43,729 nt of DNA from assembly GCA_023397655.1 (NCBI GenBank), contig JAEWTW010000029.1, positions 1 to 43,729 of the forward strand. Reading direction: 5' to 3'. Positions 1 to 7,313 of this stretch are shown here, in pieces. The notes below the pieces were generated by a model. That model was not told where the DNA came from and searched no databases. It worked only from the letters and a program-made list of their open reading frames with translations. Every line of letters begins with the position of its first letter. The first letter of the stretch is position 1. Both the position numbers and the translations under genes were made by a program. Source of the stretch: Bacillota bacterium. GTDB taxonomy: Bacteria; Bacillota; Clostridia; Christensenellales; SZUA-584.

Positions 1-571
1 GCTCGATGCGCTGGCGCAGCTCGCGCTGGTCCTTCAGCGCCACGATAGCGGCGACGCATTCGTCCACGCTGAGCGATGCGGTGTTGAGCATCAGGTGATA
101 GTGCGACGGCTCGTTTAAATCCAGACTGAACAGCGTGGTGTAGAACTTCTGCTGCTTGCGGTCCGCCAGCGCCAGTATCTGCCCCGCCTGTTCTTCGGAC
201 ACGCGATACTGCTTCCTGATGCGGGAAGCGCGAATGGACTTGGGCGCGAACACACGTATGTGCAGCGCGTCCTTTTGGCCCGAGAAAATATGCTGGGATC
301 CGAAGCCGACCACCACGGAGGGGTGCGCCTTTACGTGGTCCTTCAGACGGCGGGAGGCCAGCTCGATGAAGGATTCTCCGGTGTAGGCGGGCGTGAGATA
401 GAACTTCGCGCTCTCGGTGAGCATATGGCGTTCGTGTTCGGTGGCTTCGCCCAAAAAAGCGGGCATCACCGTCTCGCCGGTTATGAGCTCGTATCCCAAT
501 TTCTGTGCCAGAGCCGCGGCCACCTCGCTGCCGAAGCTGCCGCGCTGGCGGGATATCGTGATGACTGCCAA
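1..571 (-). CDS. Cytidylate kinase-like family protein (3' end beyond window)
   Basis: Reading leftwards from a TTG at 571 gives MAVITISRQRGSFGSEVAA and continues open to base 1, so the C-terminus lies outside the window. The N-terminal ITISRQRGSFGSE stretch is the P-loop-like glycine-rich segment of the Cytidylate_kin2 family (AAA-type nucleoside monophosphate kinase fold). Further family features are VVVGFGSQHIF, the arginine-rich lid-like segment SIRASRIRKQYRVSEEQA and the HLMLNT strand. The TTG is chosen because GAGGAGG lies 9 bases upstream and the family motif begins immediately after it. Members are usually about 200 residues, so nearly all of the protein (190 residues) is present. It is presumably a cytosolic nucleotide kinase; the physiological substrate of this branch is not known to me. 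A promoter with an operator-like palindrome lies directly upstream. Confidence 0.85.
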   Translation of the reverse strand, partial: MAVITISRQRGSFGSEVAAALAQKLGYELITGETVMPAFLGEATEHERHMLTESAKFYLTPAYTGESFIELASRRLKDHVKAHPSVVVGFGSQHIFSGQKDALHIRVFAPKSIRASRIRKQYRVSEEQAGQILALADRKQQKFYTTLFSLDLNEPSHYHLMLNTASLSVDECVAAIVALKDQRELRQRIE

Positions 572-600
572 GCGAAAAAACCTCCTCGTTTCTATCCGTT

Positions 601-629
601 ATTATACCACAGATTGTGGTGCGGATAAA
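601..629 (-). promoter_or_regulatory. Promoter and palindrome upstream of the kinase-like gene
   Basis: On the minus strand TATAAT (606 to 601) is preceded by TG one base upstream, an extended -10, with a weak -35 TTTATC 17 bases away (629 to 624). The palindrome ACCACA-GAT-TGTGGT at 606-620 fills the end of the spacer and touches the -10, where a bound repressor would block transcription. The elements are visible; their function is inferred. Confidence 0.5.
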
Positions 630-714
630 AGGGGAGTACTGTATTATATTGTCGAGCGGCTCCAGAAAACACGGCGTTGTTTATTAAAGAAAGAGCTGCC
701 TTGAAAATAGCGGC

Positions 715-1269
715 TCAACGAACAGGTATGTAGCGGCACAGCACGACGCCGGAGCCGAAGGGTCTGGTCTCGGTCAGTTTAAGATTCAATCGTTCACGAA
801 CTCCCCCTAATAATTTGGGTCCACATCCGCCGGCAACTATTGGCTGTACCAGAAAGTGATACTCATCCACCAAGCCCAGCTGCGCCAGTTCGGAACCGAG
901 CCCGGGGCCGCCGTTAACAAGCAGATTCTTTCCTAGCGCTGTTAGCTTCGACACCTCATCGGAAACCGACCCCTTCAGCAAGAAAGAGTTTTGCCACGAC
1001 ACGTGATCCAGTGTCCGCGAGAAAACGTATTTGGGCATCCAGTCGATCTTGTGTGCGAAGTCGACTTCGAACTGAGTTCCAACGCCGCTTCTGGCTATGT
1101 CTGGCCAGGCACTCTCCATCAACTGGTAGATGATACGTCCAAAAAGGAGGCCATCGCACTGATCCATCAGGTCCATTGCATACCGATGGAGCTCCTCATC
1201 GGCAATTCCCTGTGTGTGGTCGCAGCAACCATCCAGCGTCACATTCATCATCAGAATGATACGTCCCAT
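715..1269 (-). CDS. Dihydrofolate reductase / RibD C-terminal-like family protein
   Basis: A 184-residue protein starting MGRIILMMNVTLDGCCD. The start at 1269 is preferred over one eight codons upstream because GAGGAGG sits 6 bases before it. The opening strand MNVTLDG, the segment CDGLLFGRIIYQLME, and the C-terminal pattern LLVNGGPGLGSELAQLGLVDEYHFLVQPIVAGGGCGPKLL-like region (exactly LVNGGPGLG then VDEYHF then PIVAGG) are typical of the RibD_C/DHFR-fold NADPH reductases annotated as dihydrofolate reductase family protein. Such proteins bind NADPH; most stand-alone members have no proven substrate and are not folate enzymes. It is monocistronic and divergent from the carbonic anhydrase gene. 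No clear hairpin terminator follows it. Confidence 0.82.
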   Translation of the reverse strand: MGRIILMMNVTLDGCCDHTQGIADEELHRYAMDLMDQCDGLLFGRIIYQLMESAWPDIARSGVGTQFEVDFAHKIDWMPKYVFSRTLDHVSWQNSFLLKGSVSDEVSKLTALGKNLLVNGGPGLGSELAQLGLVDEYHFLVQPIVAGGCGPKLLGGVRERLNLKLTETRPFGSGVVLCRYIPVR

Positions 1270-1324
1270 TTGCAGCCTCCTCTTTGCCTCCATTTACATT
1301 AAACAGCATGCCCAGTTTTTTTAG

Positions 1325-1340
1325 ATTACAAAATTGTAAT
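1325..1340. promoter_or_regulatory. Candidate operator palindrome in divergent region
   Basis: ATTACAA-AA-TTGTAAT is a 7+2+7 perfect inverted repeat about 55 bases upstream of the reductase-like gene, in the region divergent with the carbonic anhydrase gene. The size and symmetry suit a dimeric MarR- or TetR-type repressor. No cognate regulator is adjacent, so the assignment is an inference. Confidence 0.4.
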
Positions 1341-1388
1341 ACTATGAGCCTGCCATTTTTTCTTATTCGAAACTGTGTCTCATATTCC

Positions 1389-1417
1389 TTGCTGTTCTGT
1401 TTAACGCTATGTTATAT
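1389..1417 (+). promoter_or_regulatory. Putative promoter of the carbonic anhydrase gene
   Basis: TTGCTG (1389-1394), a 17-base spacer and TTATAT (1412-1417) lie 38 bases before the ATG at 1455. The match to a sigma-A promoter is moderate. Confidence 0.4.
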
Positions 1418-1454
1418 TGACGGTACAAATAAGAAACCGGAAAGTGAGCGCCGA

Positions 1455-2009
1455 ATGACTAACATCGAGAAGATGATGGCCCATAACCGTGACTTCGTTG
1501 AAAATAACCTTGCCGAGAGCTACAGAACCACCAAGTATCCATCGAAGAAGATCGCGATACTGTCCTGCATGGATACGCGCCTGACCGAGCTGCTGCCGGC
1601 GGCGCTGGGGTTCAAGAACGGCGAGGTCAAGCTCATCAAGAATGCCGGCGCGGTGGTGAGCCATCCGTTCGGCAGCGTGATGCGCAGCCTGATGGTTTCG
1701 ATATACGAGCTGGGCGTGACGGATATACTGGTGATCGGACACTATGAGTGCGGCATGCAGGGGCTGGAGCCGGAGAAGATGCTGGAGAAGATGGAGAGCC
1801 GGGGGATATCCCGCGAGAAGATTGAGCTGATCAATGCCTGCGGCATCAACCTCCGCCAGTGGCTGAAAGGATTCGAGAGCATTGAGCAGTCGATCCTGCA
1901 GACGGTGGACGCCATACGGACGCATCCGCTGATACCGTCCGACGTTGCTGTTTCAGGCTTTCTGATCGATCCGGAAACAGGCAGGCTGGACGCGGCTGCA
2001 GACCTGTAG
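1455..2009 (+). CDS. Beta-class carbonic anhydrase
   Basis: A 184-residue cytosolic zinc enzyme that interconverts CO2 and bicarbonate. The zinc-binding beta-CA signature is intact: Cys38 in SCMDTRL with the Asp40/Arg42 dyad, then His96 and Cys99 in GHYECGM. The segment IKNAGAVVSHPFGSVMRSL is also typical of small clostridial/actinobacterial beta-CAs. The start at 1455 is chosen although the frame stays open upstream to 1284: the upstream residues are not conserved-looking, the family begins shortly before the first helix, and GAAAGTGAG provides a weak ribosome-binding site. It stands alone with its own candidate promoter and no close downstream gene. It probably supplies bicarbonate to carboxylases. 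Confidence 0.93.
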   Translation: MTNIEKMMAHNRDFVENNLAESYRTTKYPSKKIAILSCMDTRLTELLPAALGFKNGEVKLIKNAGAVVSHPFGSVMRSLMVSIYELGVTDILVIGHYECGMQGLEPEKMLEKMESRGISREKIELINACGINLRQWLKGFESIEQSILQTVDAIRTHPLIPSDVAVSGFLIDPETGRLDAAADL

Positions 2010-2124
2010 ACGGCATGTTTGTCCGTGCATCGGCCTGCGGTTCTCAGGCTGTGTGAAACCACACCAATAAGCAAATAAATGAGCTGTAATGTGTACTATA
2101 ATGTCAATAATCCGAGCTATTGAG

Positions 2125-2195
2125 AGTTATCGTGATTTATTTATCAATATCGTTACTTTTTTGACAATATTGTTAATAAAATAACTTATTCGTTA
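2125..2195. repeat. 20-bp-phased direct repeats (about 11-base core)
   Basis: CAATATCGTTA at 2145, CAATATTGTTA at 2165 and CTTATTCGTTA at 2185 start exactly 20 bases apart. A weaker AGTTATCGTGA at 2125 and CAATAATCCGA at 2105 fall in the same register. The spacing of about two helical turns would put all copies on one DNA face. This suggests a tandem protein-binding site, but the binding protein is unknown. Confidence 0.5.
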
Positions 2196-2325
2196 TCTTT
2201 TGCACAATGCAGGAAATCACAAATCGGTGGCGAAATAGTTTAAAAAGATCCGAAAACACAACCAAAGAGTGACGCTGAGTCATAAGATGCAACAAAGGGA
2301 TGTTACGGAAAGTATGCTGCTTTTG

Positions 2326-2355
2326 TTTGCGGTTCTGAAATTTGCGGTTGTGAGG
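2326..2355. repeat. Imperfect 15-bp tandem repeat
   Basis: TTTGCGGTTCTGAAA is followed directly by TTTGCGGTTGTGAGG, 12 of 15 bases identical. It may be only a local duplication. Confidence 0.45.
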
Positions 2356-2404
2356 GATTGGCATCAAAGCGATTGGGTAAAATGCTTAAAGGAGGTCACG
2401 ATTT

Positions 2405-2635
2405 ATGTTAGACATTGTGAGAAGAAATTTTCATGAAGCCGGCCTGACCTACAACTATGAGCTGGAGGACGGCACCCGGCTGCATTACAACAACTGGAAC
2501 GGTGAGGGATTCCTGCAATGCGACAGCGACAGCTGCGCGCTCTATGTGCCCGTGGAGAACCCGTATCCGTTCGATAAATACGGCGAACCGGACTATTACG
2601 ATGTGATCGGGTTCGTAAAGAAGTTTTTGAACTGA
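2405..2635 (+). CDS. Hypothetical protein, 76 residues
   Basis: I do not recognise a family. The reading frame has a very good ribosome-binding site (AAAGGAGG, 8-9 bases upstream) and is followed within ten bases by a perfect intrinsic terminator, so it is very probably expressed. The product is acidic and rich in Tyr, Asn and Asp, with two cysteines in a CDSDSC motif (about residues 39-44) and no membrane segment or signal peptide. Its composition resembles a small soluble beta-rich protein. The upstream gap carries phased repeats, so it could be tightly regulated. Confidence 0.65.
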   Translation: MLDIVRRNFHEAGLTYNYELEDGTRLHYNNWNGEGFLQCDSDSCALYVPVENPYPFDKYGEPDYYDVIGFVKKFLN

Positions 2636-2643
2636 ACAGCAGA

Positions 2644-2670
2644 GGAGGGCATTATGCCCTCCCTTTTTTT
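2644..2670 (+). terminator. Intrinsic terminator
   Basis: A perfect 8-bp stem GGAGGGCA / TGCCCTCC with loop TTA runs directly into a T tract. Confidence 0.9.
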
Positions 2671-2751
2671 GCACGTACGGTTCTGCCGGCTTCAGCACCC
2701 TCGCCTTTGAGGGATGATTTGATGCGGCTTGGGGACTAAAAATCAGTGAAG

Positions 2752-2777
2752 GGCGCACGGAGGTGCGTCTTTTTTTT
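2752..2777 (+). terminator. Second intrinsic terminator or end of a short transcript
   Basis: GGCGCAC / GTGCGTC (one G-T pair), loop GGAG, followed by eight T residues. It lies about 80 bases after the first terminator with no gene between, so it is either a backup terminator or the 3' end of a small RNA. Confidence 0.7.
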
Positions 2778-2821
2778 AATTGCAAAAGCCATAATTTGTT
2801 GTTCATCAATTATTCATAATT

Positions 2822-2855
2822 TTAACAGGATGATGTTAATCGTCGCCGATATAAT
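2822..2855 (+). promoter_or_regulatory. Promoter region of exporter operon with dyad
   Basis: TATAAT at 2850-2855 lies 39 bases before the adaptor start. The -35 region is poor, but the inverted repeat TTAACA-GGATGA-TGTTAA (2822-2839) overlaps where the -35 should be, as expected for an activator-dependent promoter. The response regulator encoded downstream (6630) is one candidate binder. Confidence 0.45.
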
Positions 2856-2893
2856 GACGCCATCAGTTAAAACCTGAAAGGCGGAGTCAGACG

Positions 2894-4627
2894 ATGAGCA
2901 AAAACAATTCAAAAAAGACAACTAAGAAGAAAATGAGAAAGGGCATCAAGAGGCTGATCATTCTGGGCGCGGTGCTGATCGCGGCGGCCGGGGGTTTCTT
3001 CATTTACCGGAATGTCGCCAGTGCGGCGGAAGCGGAAGCTGCGTTCGGCGCGGAACCGGCGTACGATCAGGTGATGGCGGGAGACATCTCGCTGACGGTA
3101 TCGGGCAGCGGCAACCTCGGCAGCGCGGAGACGCTGAATATATCGGTGGACAGCCAGATCATCGCGGAGGATGTGCTGGTCGCTGAAGGCGATACGGTCG
3201 TGGCGGACCAGCCGATTATCAAGCTGGATGTGGATGCGATGCAGTCCGTTGCAGACGATCTGCAGGAGCAGATAGCCGCGCAGCAGATCAGCATCGATAC
3301 CACGAACCAGGTGACGACAACATTGAGCGTCAAGTCGCCGGTGGACGGCTGGGTGAAGAACGTGATGCTTGATGAGGATGATTACATAGAAGACGCAATG
3401 GCGGAACACGGTTATGTGGCGCTGGTCGCCACGGAAAAGCGTGAGTTGGTCGCTGTTCCGGAGGGTACAGGTCTGGCCGAAGGCGATAAGGTAAAGGTGA
3501 AATGCGAAGGTCACAGGCTCTCAGGCGAGGTGGTTTCCGAGAATGGCAAACTGCATGTCAGCATCAATACGGTACGGCGTACAGTAGGTGCGGCGGCGAT
3601 CGTTTACGACTCCGACAGCAATAAGCTGTTTGAAGGCGAAATTGAACTGGCGGCGTACAAAGCTATCGAGAGCAGCTACGGCATCATCACCGATGTCGAT
3701 TTCTCGGAAGACGAGGAGATTGAAGCGGGCGAGGCCATATACACCGCATCCCAGTATTCGCAGGATGTGAAGGATATGTACACGCAGATAGCTGACCTTA
3801 AGGAACAGTACGACAGCATCATACAGTTGATCGCAGCGGGGCAGATTACGGCACCCTCCGCTGGAGTGGTCAGCGCTGTGTCGGTGGCGGATGGACAGAC
3901 CATTGAAGCGGATACCACGCTGCTGACGCTGGCCTCCACCGACGCGTGGACCGCAACGGTGTCCGTGGACGAGCTGGATATCAACTCCATCACGGCGGGT
4001 CAGAGCGTGGACGTGGAATTGGACAGCCTGCCGAGTCAGACATTTGAAGGCACTGTGACGGGTATCTCGGATATGGGCACAGCGTCGGGCGGCATCACCA
4101 CCTACAATGTCTATGTCTCAGTGGAAGACAACGACAGCTTCAAAATCAATATGACGCTGAACTGCGAGATCAAGGCGCAGGAAGCCACAGGCGTGATACT
4201 GGCGCCGATAGACGACGTGAGGTCTACGGGCAACAAGAGCTATGTGATGGTGAAGGTGGAACGCTCCGAAGCGGACAAAGCAGCGATTCGCCAGCTGATC
4301 ACGGACAACGACTGGCAGGGGCTGGCCGCGTACATGGGTGCGGATGCCGAAACGCTGGGCATCAGCGTGCTGAGTACACCCTCCGAGCTGCTGTATGCAG
4401 AGGTGCGCGCCGTGGAGACGGGCATTGAGGACGCCAGCAATGTGGAGATCAAGAGCGGCCTTTCCGAAGGGGAACAGATTCTCCAGGGCGAGTCCGATGA
4501 CTCCAGTTCCAGCGAGTTCCCGTTCGGTATGGGCGGCGGCATGGGCTCCATGATGGGCGGCGGCAATATGCCGGGCGGCGGTGAAAGACCGAGCGGCGGC
4601 TTTGGCGGCGACCGTGGCGGCAATTAG
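2894..4627 (+). CDS. Efflux ABC transporter periplasmic-adaptor-like (HlyD/MacA/YknX type) subunit
   Basis: A 577-residue membrane-anchored adaptor. A lysine-rich cytoplasmic N-terminus (residues 1-20) precedes one transmembrane segment (about 20-40, LIILGAVLIAAAGGFF). After it come a biotinyl/lipoyl-like hairpin (VSGSGNL, VLVAEGDTV), a short coiled-coil region around DDLQEQIAAQQ, a second lipoyl half (SAGVVSAVSVADGQTIEADTTLL) and a beta-barrel (DINSITAGQSVDVELDSLP). The C-terminal tail (about 540-577) is unusually rich in Gly and Met. The ATPase and MacB-like permease genes follow within 30 bases, so the three form one exporter. In Gram-positive bacteria such adaptors (YknX-like) work without an outer-membrane partner; peptides, antibiotics or lipids are the usual substrates, and the one here is unknown. 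Confidence 0.88.
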   Translation: MSKNNSKKTTKKKMRKGIKRLIILGAVLIAAAGGFFIYRNVASAAEAEAAFGAEPAYDQVMAGDISLTVSGSGNLGSAETLNISVDSQIIAEDVLVAEGDTVVADQPIIKLDVDAMQSVADDLQEQIAAQQISIDTTNQVTTTLSVKSPVDGWVKNVMLDEDDYIEDAMAEHGYVALVATEKRELVAVPEGTGLAEGDKVKVKCEGHRLSGEVVSENGKLHVSINTVRRTVGAAAIVYDSDSNKLFEGEIELAAYKAIESSYGIITDVDFSEDEEIEAGEAIYTASQYSQDVKDMYTQIADLKEQYDSIIQLIAAGQITAPSAGVVSAVSVADGQTIEADTTLLTLASTDAWTATVSVDELDINSITAGQSVDVELDSLPSQTFEGTVTGISDMGTASGGITTYNVYVSVEDNDSFKINMTLNCEIKAQEATGVILAPIDDVRSTGNKSYVMVKVERSEADKAAIRQLITDNDWQGLAAYMGADAETLGISVLSTPSELLYAEVRAVETGIEDASNVEIKSGLSEGEQILQGESDDSSSSEFPFGMGGGMGSMMGGGNMPGGGERPSGGFGGDRGGN

Positions 4628-4656
4628 AAGGCTCTTGCGGCAAAGGCGGTGACAAT

Positions 4657-5349
4657 ATGGCATTGATAGAAATCAGGGACATGTACAAGATATACGAGAT
4701 GGGCAGTGAGGCGGTTCATGCGCTGGACGGTGTGAACCTGACGATAGATGAAAAGGAGTTCGTCGCTATCGTCGGTGCGTCGGGCAGCGGCAAGTCCACG
4801 CTGATGAACATGATCGGCTGTCTGGATACGCCCACCTCAGGCACGTATCTGCTGGACGGGGAGGACATATCGTCCTTCCCGGACCGGCGGCTGGCAAGAG
4901 TGCGCAATCAGAAGATCGGCTTCATATTTCAGCAGTTCAACCTGTTCAAGAAGCTGACTGCATTCGAAAATGTAGAGCGGCCCGCCAAATACAGCGGCAT
5001 ATCGCGGCAGGAGCGCCGGGCGCGGGCGCGGGAGGCGATCGACAAAGTGGGGTTAACGGACAGAATGCACCATAAGCCGGCGGAACTGTCCGGTGGGCAG
5101 CAGCAGCGTGTGGCTATCGCGCGGTCACTGGTCAACCGGCCGCCGGTGCTGCTGGCGGACGAGCCCACAGGCAATCTGGATTCCAAAAGCAGCCGCGAGA
5201 TCATCGACATGATCAGGCAGCTGCACCAGGCAGGCAATACCATCATACTGATCACGCACGATCCCGGTGTTGCGGAGCAGGCGGACCGCGTGCTGAACAT
5301 ACGCGACGGCAAAATCATTTCGGACGTCAGGAAAGGAGAAGCGGTATGA
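4657..5349 (+). CDS. ABC transporter ATP-binding protein (MacB/LolD/YknY type)
   Basis: A 230-residue cytoplasmic ATPase. Walker A GASGSGKST, Q-loop FIFQQFNLF, signature LSGGQQQR, Walker B VLLADEPTGNLD and H-loop LITHD are all intact. The spacing between the motifs is that of the MacB/LolD (o228) subfamily that pairs with FtsX-like permeases. GGCGGTGA just upstream acts as the ribosome-binding site. The stop overlaps the next gene's start in an ATGA, so ATPase and permease are translationally coupled. It powers the exporter formed with the adaptor before it and the permease after it. Confidence 0.95.
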   Translation: MALIEIRDMYKIYEMGSEAVHALDGVNLTIDEKEFVAIVGASGSGKSTLMNMIGCLDTPTSGTYLLDGEDISSFPDRRLARVRNQKIGFIFQQFNLFKKLTAFENVERPAKYSGISRQERRARAREAIDKVGLTDRMHHKPAELSGGQQQRVAIARSLVNRPPVLLADEPTGNLDSKSSREIIDMIRQLHQAGNTIILITHDPGVAEQADRVLNIRDGKIISDVRKGEAV

Positions 5350-6512
5350 AAATCATTGAGACCATAAGCTCTGCTGCGAAAGCGGTTTGGACACACAAGA
5401 TGCGCTCCTTCCTGACGATGTTGGGCATCATCATCGGCATATTCGCCGTAACGGCGCTGATATCGGTGGGGCAGAGCTCCAACGCGGCGGTCACTGAGCA
5501 GATCGAGGGGCTGGGTTCCAACCTGCTGACCATCAGCATCCGCGACGACCGCGCCGACCTCAAGCTGGACGATGTGGAGAAGATCGGGCGACTGGCAGGC
5601 ATCGGCGCCGTGTCCCCGTATATATCGTCCACTTACACTGTGAAAAACGGGGCGACAAGTATGGAGGACATCAGCGTGATCGGCGTCACGTCGGATTATC
5701 AGAACATACGCGAATACGAGGTGAAGGAAGGCCGCTTCATCACCAACAAAGACAACGATAACCGGCTTAAAGTGGCGGTGATCGGGCAGGATATCGCGGT
5801 AGAGCTGTTCAGTTCTCTTGATGTGGTGGGGCAGGAGATGTCCGTCAACGGCACAAAGTATGAGATCGTGGGCGTACTGGCGGAGCAGGGCGACGATGAA
5901 ACGGTGAGCGGCGACGAATTGGTGATCATACCGTTCGTCACGGCGCAACGCATGATGCAGAACACCACGATATCCACGATATACGCAAGTGCGCAGTCGT
6001 CCGACACGGTGTCCATCGCGCAGGCCAGCCTTGAAAGCTTCTTAAAGCAATACTCGACGGAGGACAACGGATACTCCATCAACAGCCAGGACAGCATATT
6101 GGAGTCGTTGGAGGAAGTGAGCGCGACGCAGACGGCGATGCTGGGCGGCATCGCGGGCATATCGCTGCTGGTGGGCGGTATCGGCATTATGAATATCATG
6201 CTGGTATCCGTGATGGAACGCACGCGCGATATCGGCATCGAGAAGGCGATCGGCGCGACCCGGCGGGATATACTGATGCAGTTCCTGTTCGAGGCGGTCA
6301 TCGTCAGCGGCACGGGCGGTTTGATTGGCATACTGCTGGCAGAATTCGGTTCCGGCTTCATCGGGCAGCTGATGGACACCACCGTGACCGTGCAGAGCAG
6401 CGTGATGCTGACGGCGCTGGGCTTCAGCCTCATCATCGGCGTGGGGTTCGGCATATACCCGGCCATCAAGGCTTCCAAGCTTAACCCCATCGAAGCGCTC
6501 CGTTACGAGTGA
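5346..6512 (+). CDS. ABC transporter permease (MacB/YknZ type, FtsX domain)
   Basis: A 388-residue membrane protein. One transmembrane helix near residues 20-42 (FLTMLGIIIGIFAVTALISVG) is followed by a large MacB-type extracellular domain of about 220 residues. The C-terminal FtsX domain has three helices (about 265-290, 315-335, 350-375), with the conserved coupling segment VMERTRDIGIEKAIGATRRDI between the first two. This is the layout of mechanotransmission-type exporters, in which ATP hydrolysis moves the extracellular domain and adaptor rather than translocating across the membrane. It overlaps the ATPase gene by four bases. A strong hairpin follows the stop. Confidence 0.93.
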   Translation: MKIIETISSAAKAVWTHKMRSFLTMLGIIIGIFAVTALISVGQSSNAAVTEQIEGLGSNLLTISIRDDRADLKLDDVEKIGRLAGIGAVSPYISSTYTVKNGATSMEDISVIGVTSDYQNIREYEVKEGRFITNKDNDNRLKVAVIGQDIAVELFSSLDVVGQEMSVNGTKYEIVGVLAEQGDDETVSGDELVIIPFVTAQRMMQNTTISTIYASAQSSDTVSIAQASLESFLKQYSTEDNGYSINSQDSILESLEEVSATQTAMLGGIAGISLLVGGIGIMNIMLVSVMERTRDIGIEKAIGATRRDILMQFLFEAVIVSGTGGLIGILLAEFGSGFIGQLMDTTVTVQSSVMLTALGFSLIIGVGFGIYPAIKASKLNPIEALRYE

Positions 6513-6525
6513 CCCATTGCTGGAC

Positions 6526-6562
6526 GCAGGTGGCCCGTACAGGGAGATGGCGGGCCGCCTGC
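6526..6562 (+). other. Strong hairpin between exporter and two-component genes
   Basis: GCAGGTGGCCCG pairs with CGGGCCGCCTGC over 12 bp with one G-T pair and a 13-base loop. There is no following T tract, so it is not a standard intrinsic terminator. It may stabilise the exporter mRNA end or reduce read-through. Confidence 0.6.
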
Positions 6563-6582
6563 GGCGCAGCTTGCCAGCGATG

Positions 6583-6611
6583 CTTACATATTTACGGAAC
6601 AATGATATAAT
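6583..6611 (+). promoter_or_regulatory. Promoter of the two-component operon
   Basis: CTTACA (6583-6588), a 17-base spacer and a perfect TATAAT (6606-6611), 18 bases before the response-regulator ATG. This gives the regulator genes their own transcript in addition to any read-through from the exporter. Confidence 0.7.
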
Positions 6612-6629
6612 GGCCAGTGAGGTTTGCCC

Positions 6630-7313
6630 ATGAAATACGAAGCAGAGAAAACAAAAAGAATACTGGTGGTGGACGATGAGACGCGTATGCGCGATCTGCT
6701 GCGGGCGGTGCTGGAAAGCCGCGGATACAGTGTGACGGAGGCCGAAGACGGCCTGCAGGCGCTCAAAACCTTTGTGGTAGACCCGCCGGACATGGTGATG
6801 CTGGATGTGATGATGCCGGTGATGGACGGATTCGCCTGCTGCCGCAAGCTGCGAGAATACTCACAGTGCCCCATACTGATGCTGACCGCAAAGGGTGAAG
6901 ACTATGATCAGGTGCGAGGGCTGGACTGCGGCGCAGACGATTATATTATCAAGCCGTTTGCACCCATGGTGCTGGCAGCGCGCGTGGAGGCACTGCTCAG
7001 AAGAAGCAGCGTGGTGCAGCGCAACGTCTTCGGCAGCATGAAGATTGATACGGCGGCACGCGAGGTGACAGTGGACGGCATCAGCGTGCCCTTGAGCCGC
7101 AAGGAGTACGAGCTGCTGGTGTATTTGGCGGAGAATGACAACATCAGCTTAAGCCGTGACCAGATTCTTGAATACGTATGGGGATACGACTATCTTGGCT
7201 CCTCCAACACGGTAGACACGCATATCAACAGGCTGCGCACCAAGTTGGGCAAGTGCGGCAGCTATATCACAACGCTGCGGGGCTTTGGCTACCGCTTCGA
7301 GGTCAACGCATGA
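6630..7313 (+). CDS. OmpR/PhoB-family response regulator
   Basis: A 227-residue cytosolic transcription factor. The N-terminal receiver has the acidic pair Asp15/Asp16, the phosphoacceptor Asp59 in MVMLDVMMP, and the Lys of YIIKPFAP. The C-terminal winged helix (about 130-225) carries the LSRKEYELLVYLAEN and VDTHINRLRTKLG segments of the OmpR/PhoB class. The ATG at 6630 is chosen over a TTG two codons earlier; a GTGAGG ribosome-binding site is 7 bases upstream. The stop overlaps the kinase start (ATGA). Adjacency to the exporter suggests it controls that exporter, perhaps in response to envelope stress or a peptide. Confidence 0.95.
   Translation: MKYEAEKTKRILVVDDETRMRDLLRAVLESRGYSVTEAEDGLQALKTFVVDPPDMVMLDVMMPVMDGFACCRKLREYSQCPILMLTAKGEDYDQVRGLDCGADDYIIKPFAPMVLAARVEALLRRSSVVQRNVFGSMKIDTAAREVTVDGISVPLSRKEYELLVYLAENDNISLSRDQILEYVWGYDYLGSSNTVDTHINRLRTKLGKCGSYITTLRGFGYRFEVNA

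Larger units (their letters stand above)
2010..2404. other. AT-rich intergenic region with phased repeats
   Basis: This 395-base gap is far richer in A and T than its surroundings. It holds no convincing gene. It contains a series of 20-bp-spaced repeats (2105-2195), a TATAAT hexamer at 2097-2102 without a good -35, TTGACA at 2161-2166, and an imperfect 15-base tandem repeat at 2326-2355. It ends in the AGGAGG ribosome-binding site of the 76-residue protein. Confidence 0.6.

Noticed and set aside
1284..1454. N-terminal extension of the carbonic anhydrase
   Set aside because: The extra 57 residues have no family counterpart and contain the likely promoter; the family length fits the start at 1455.
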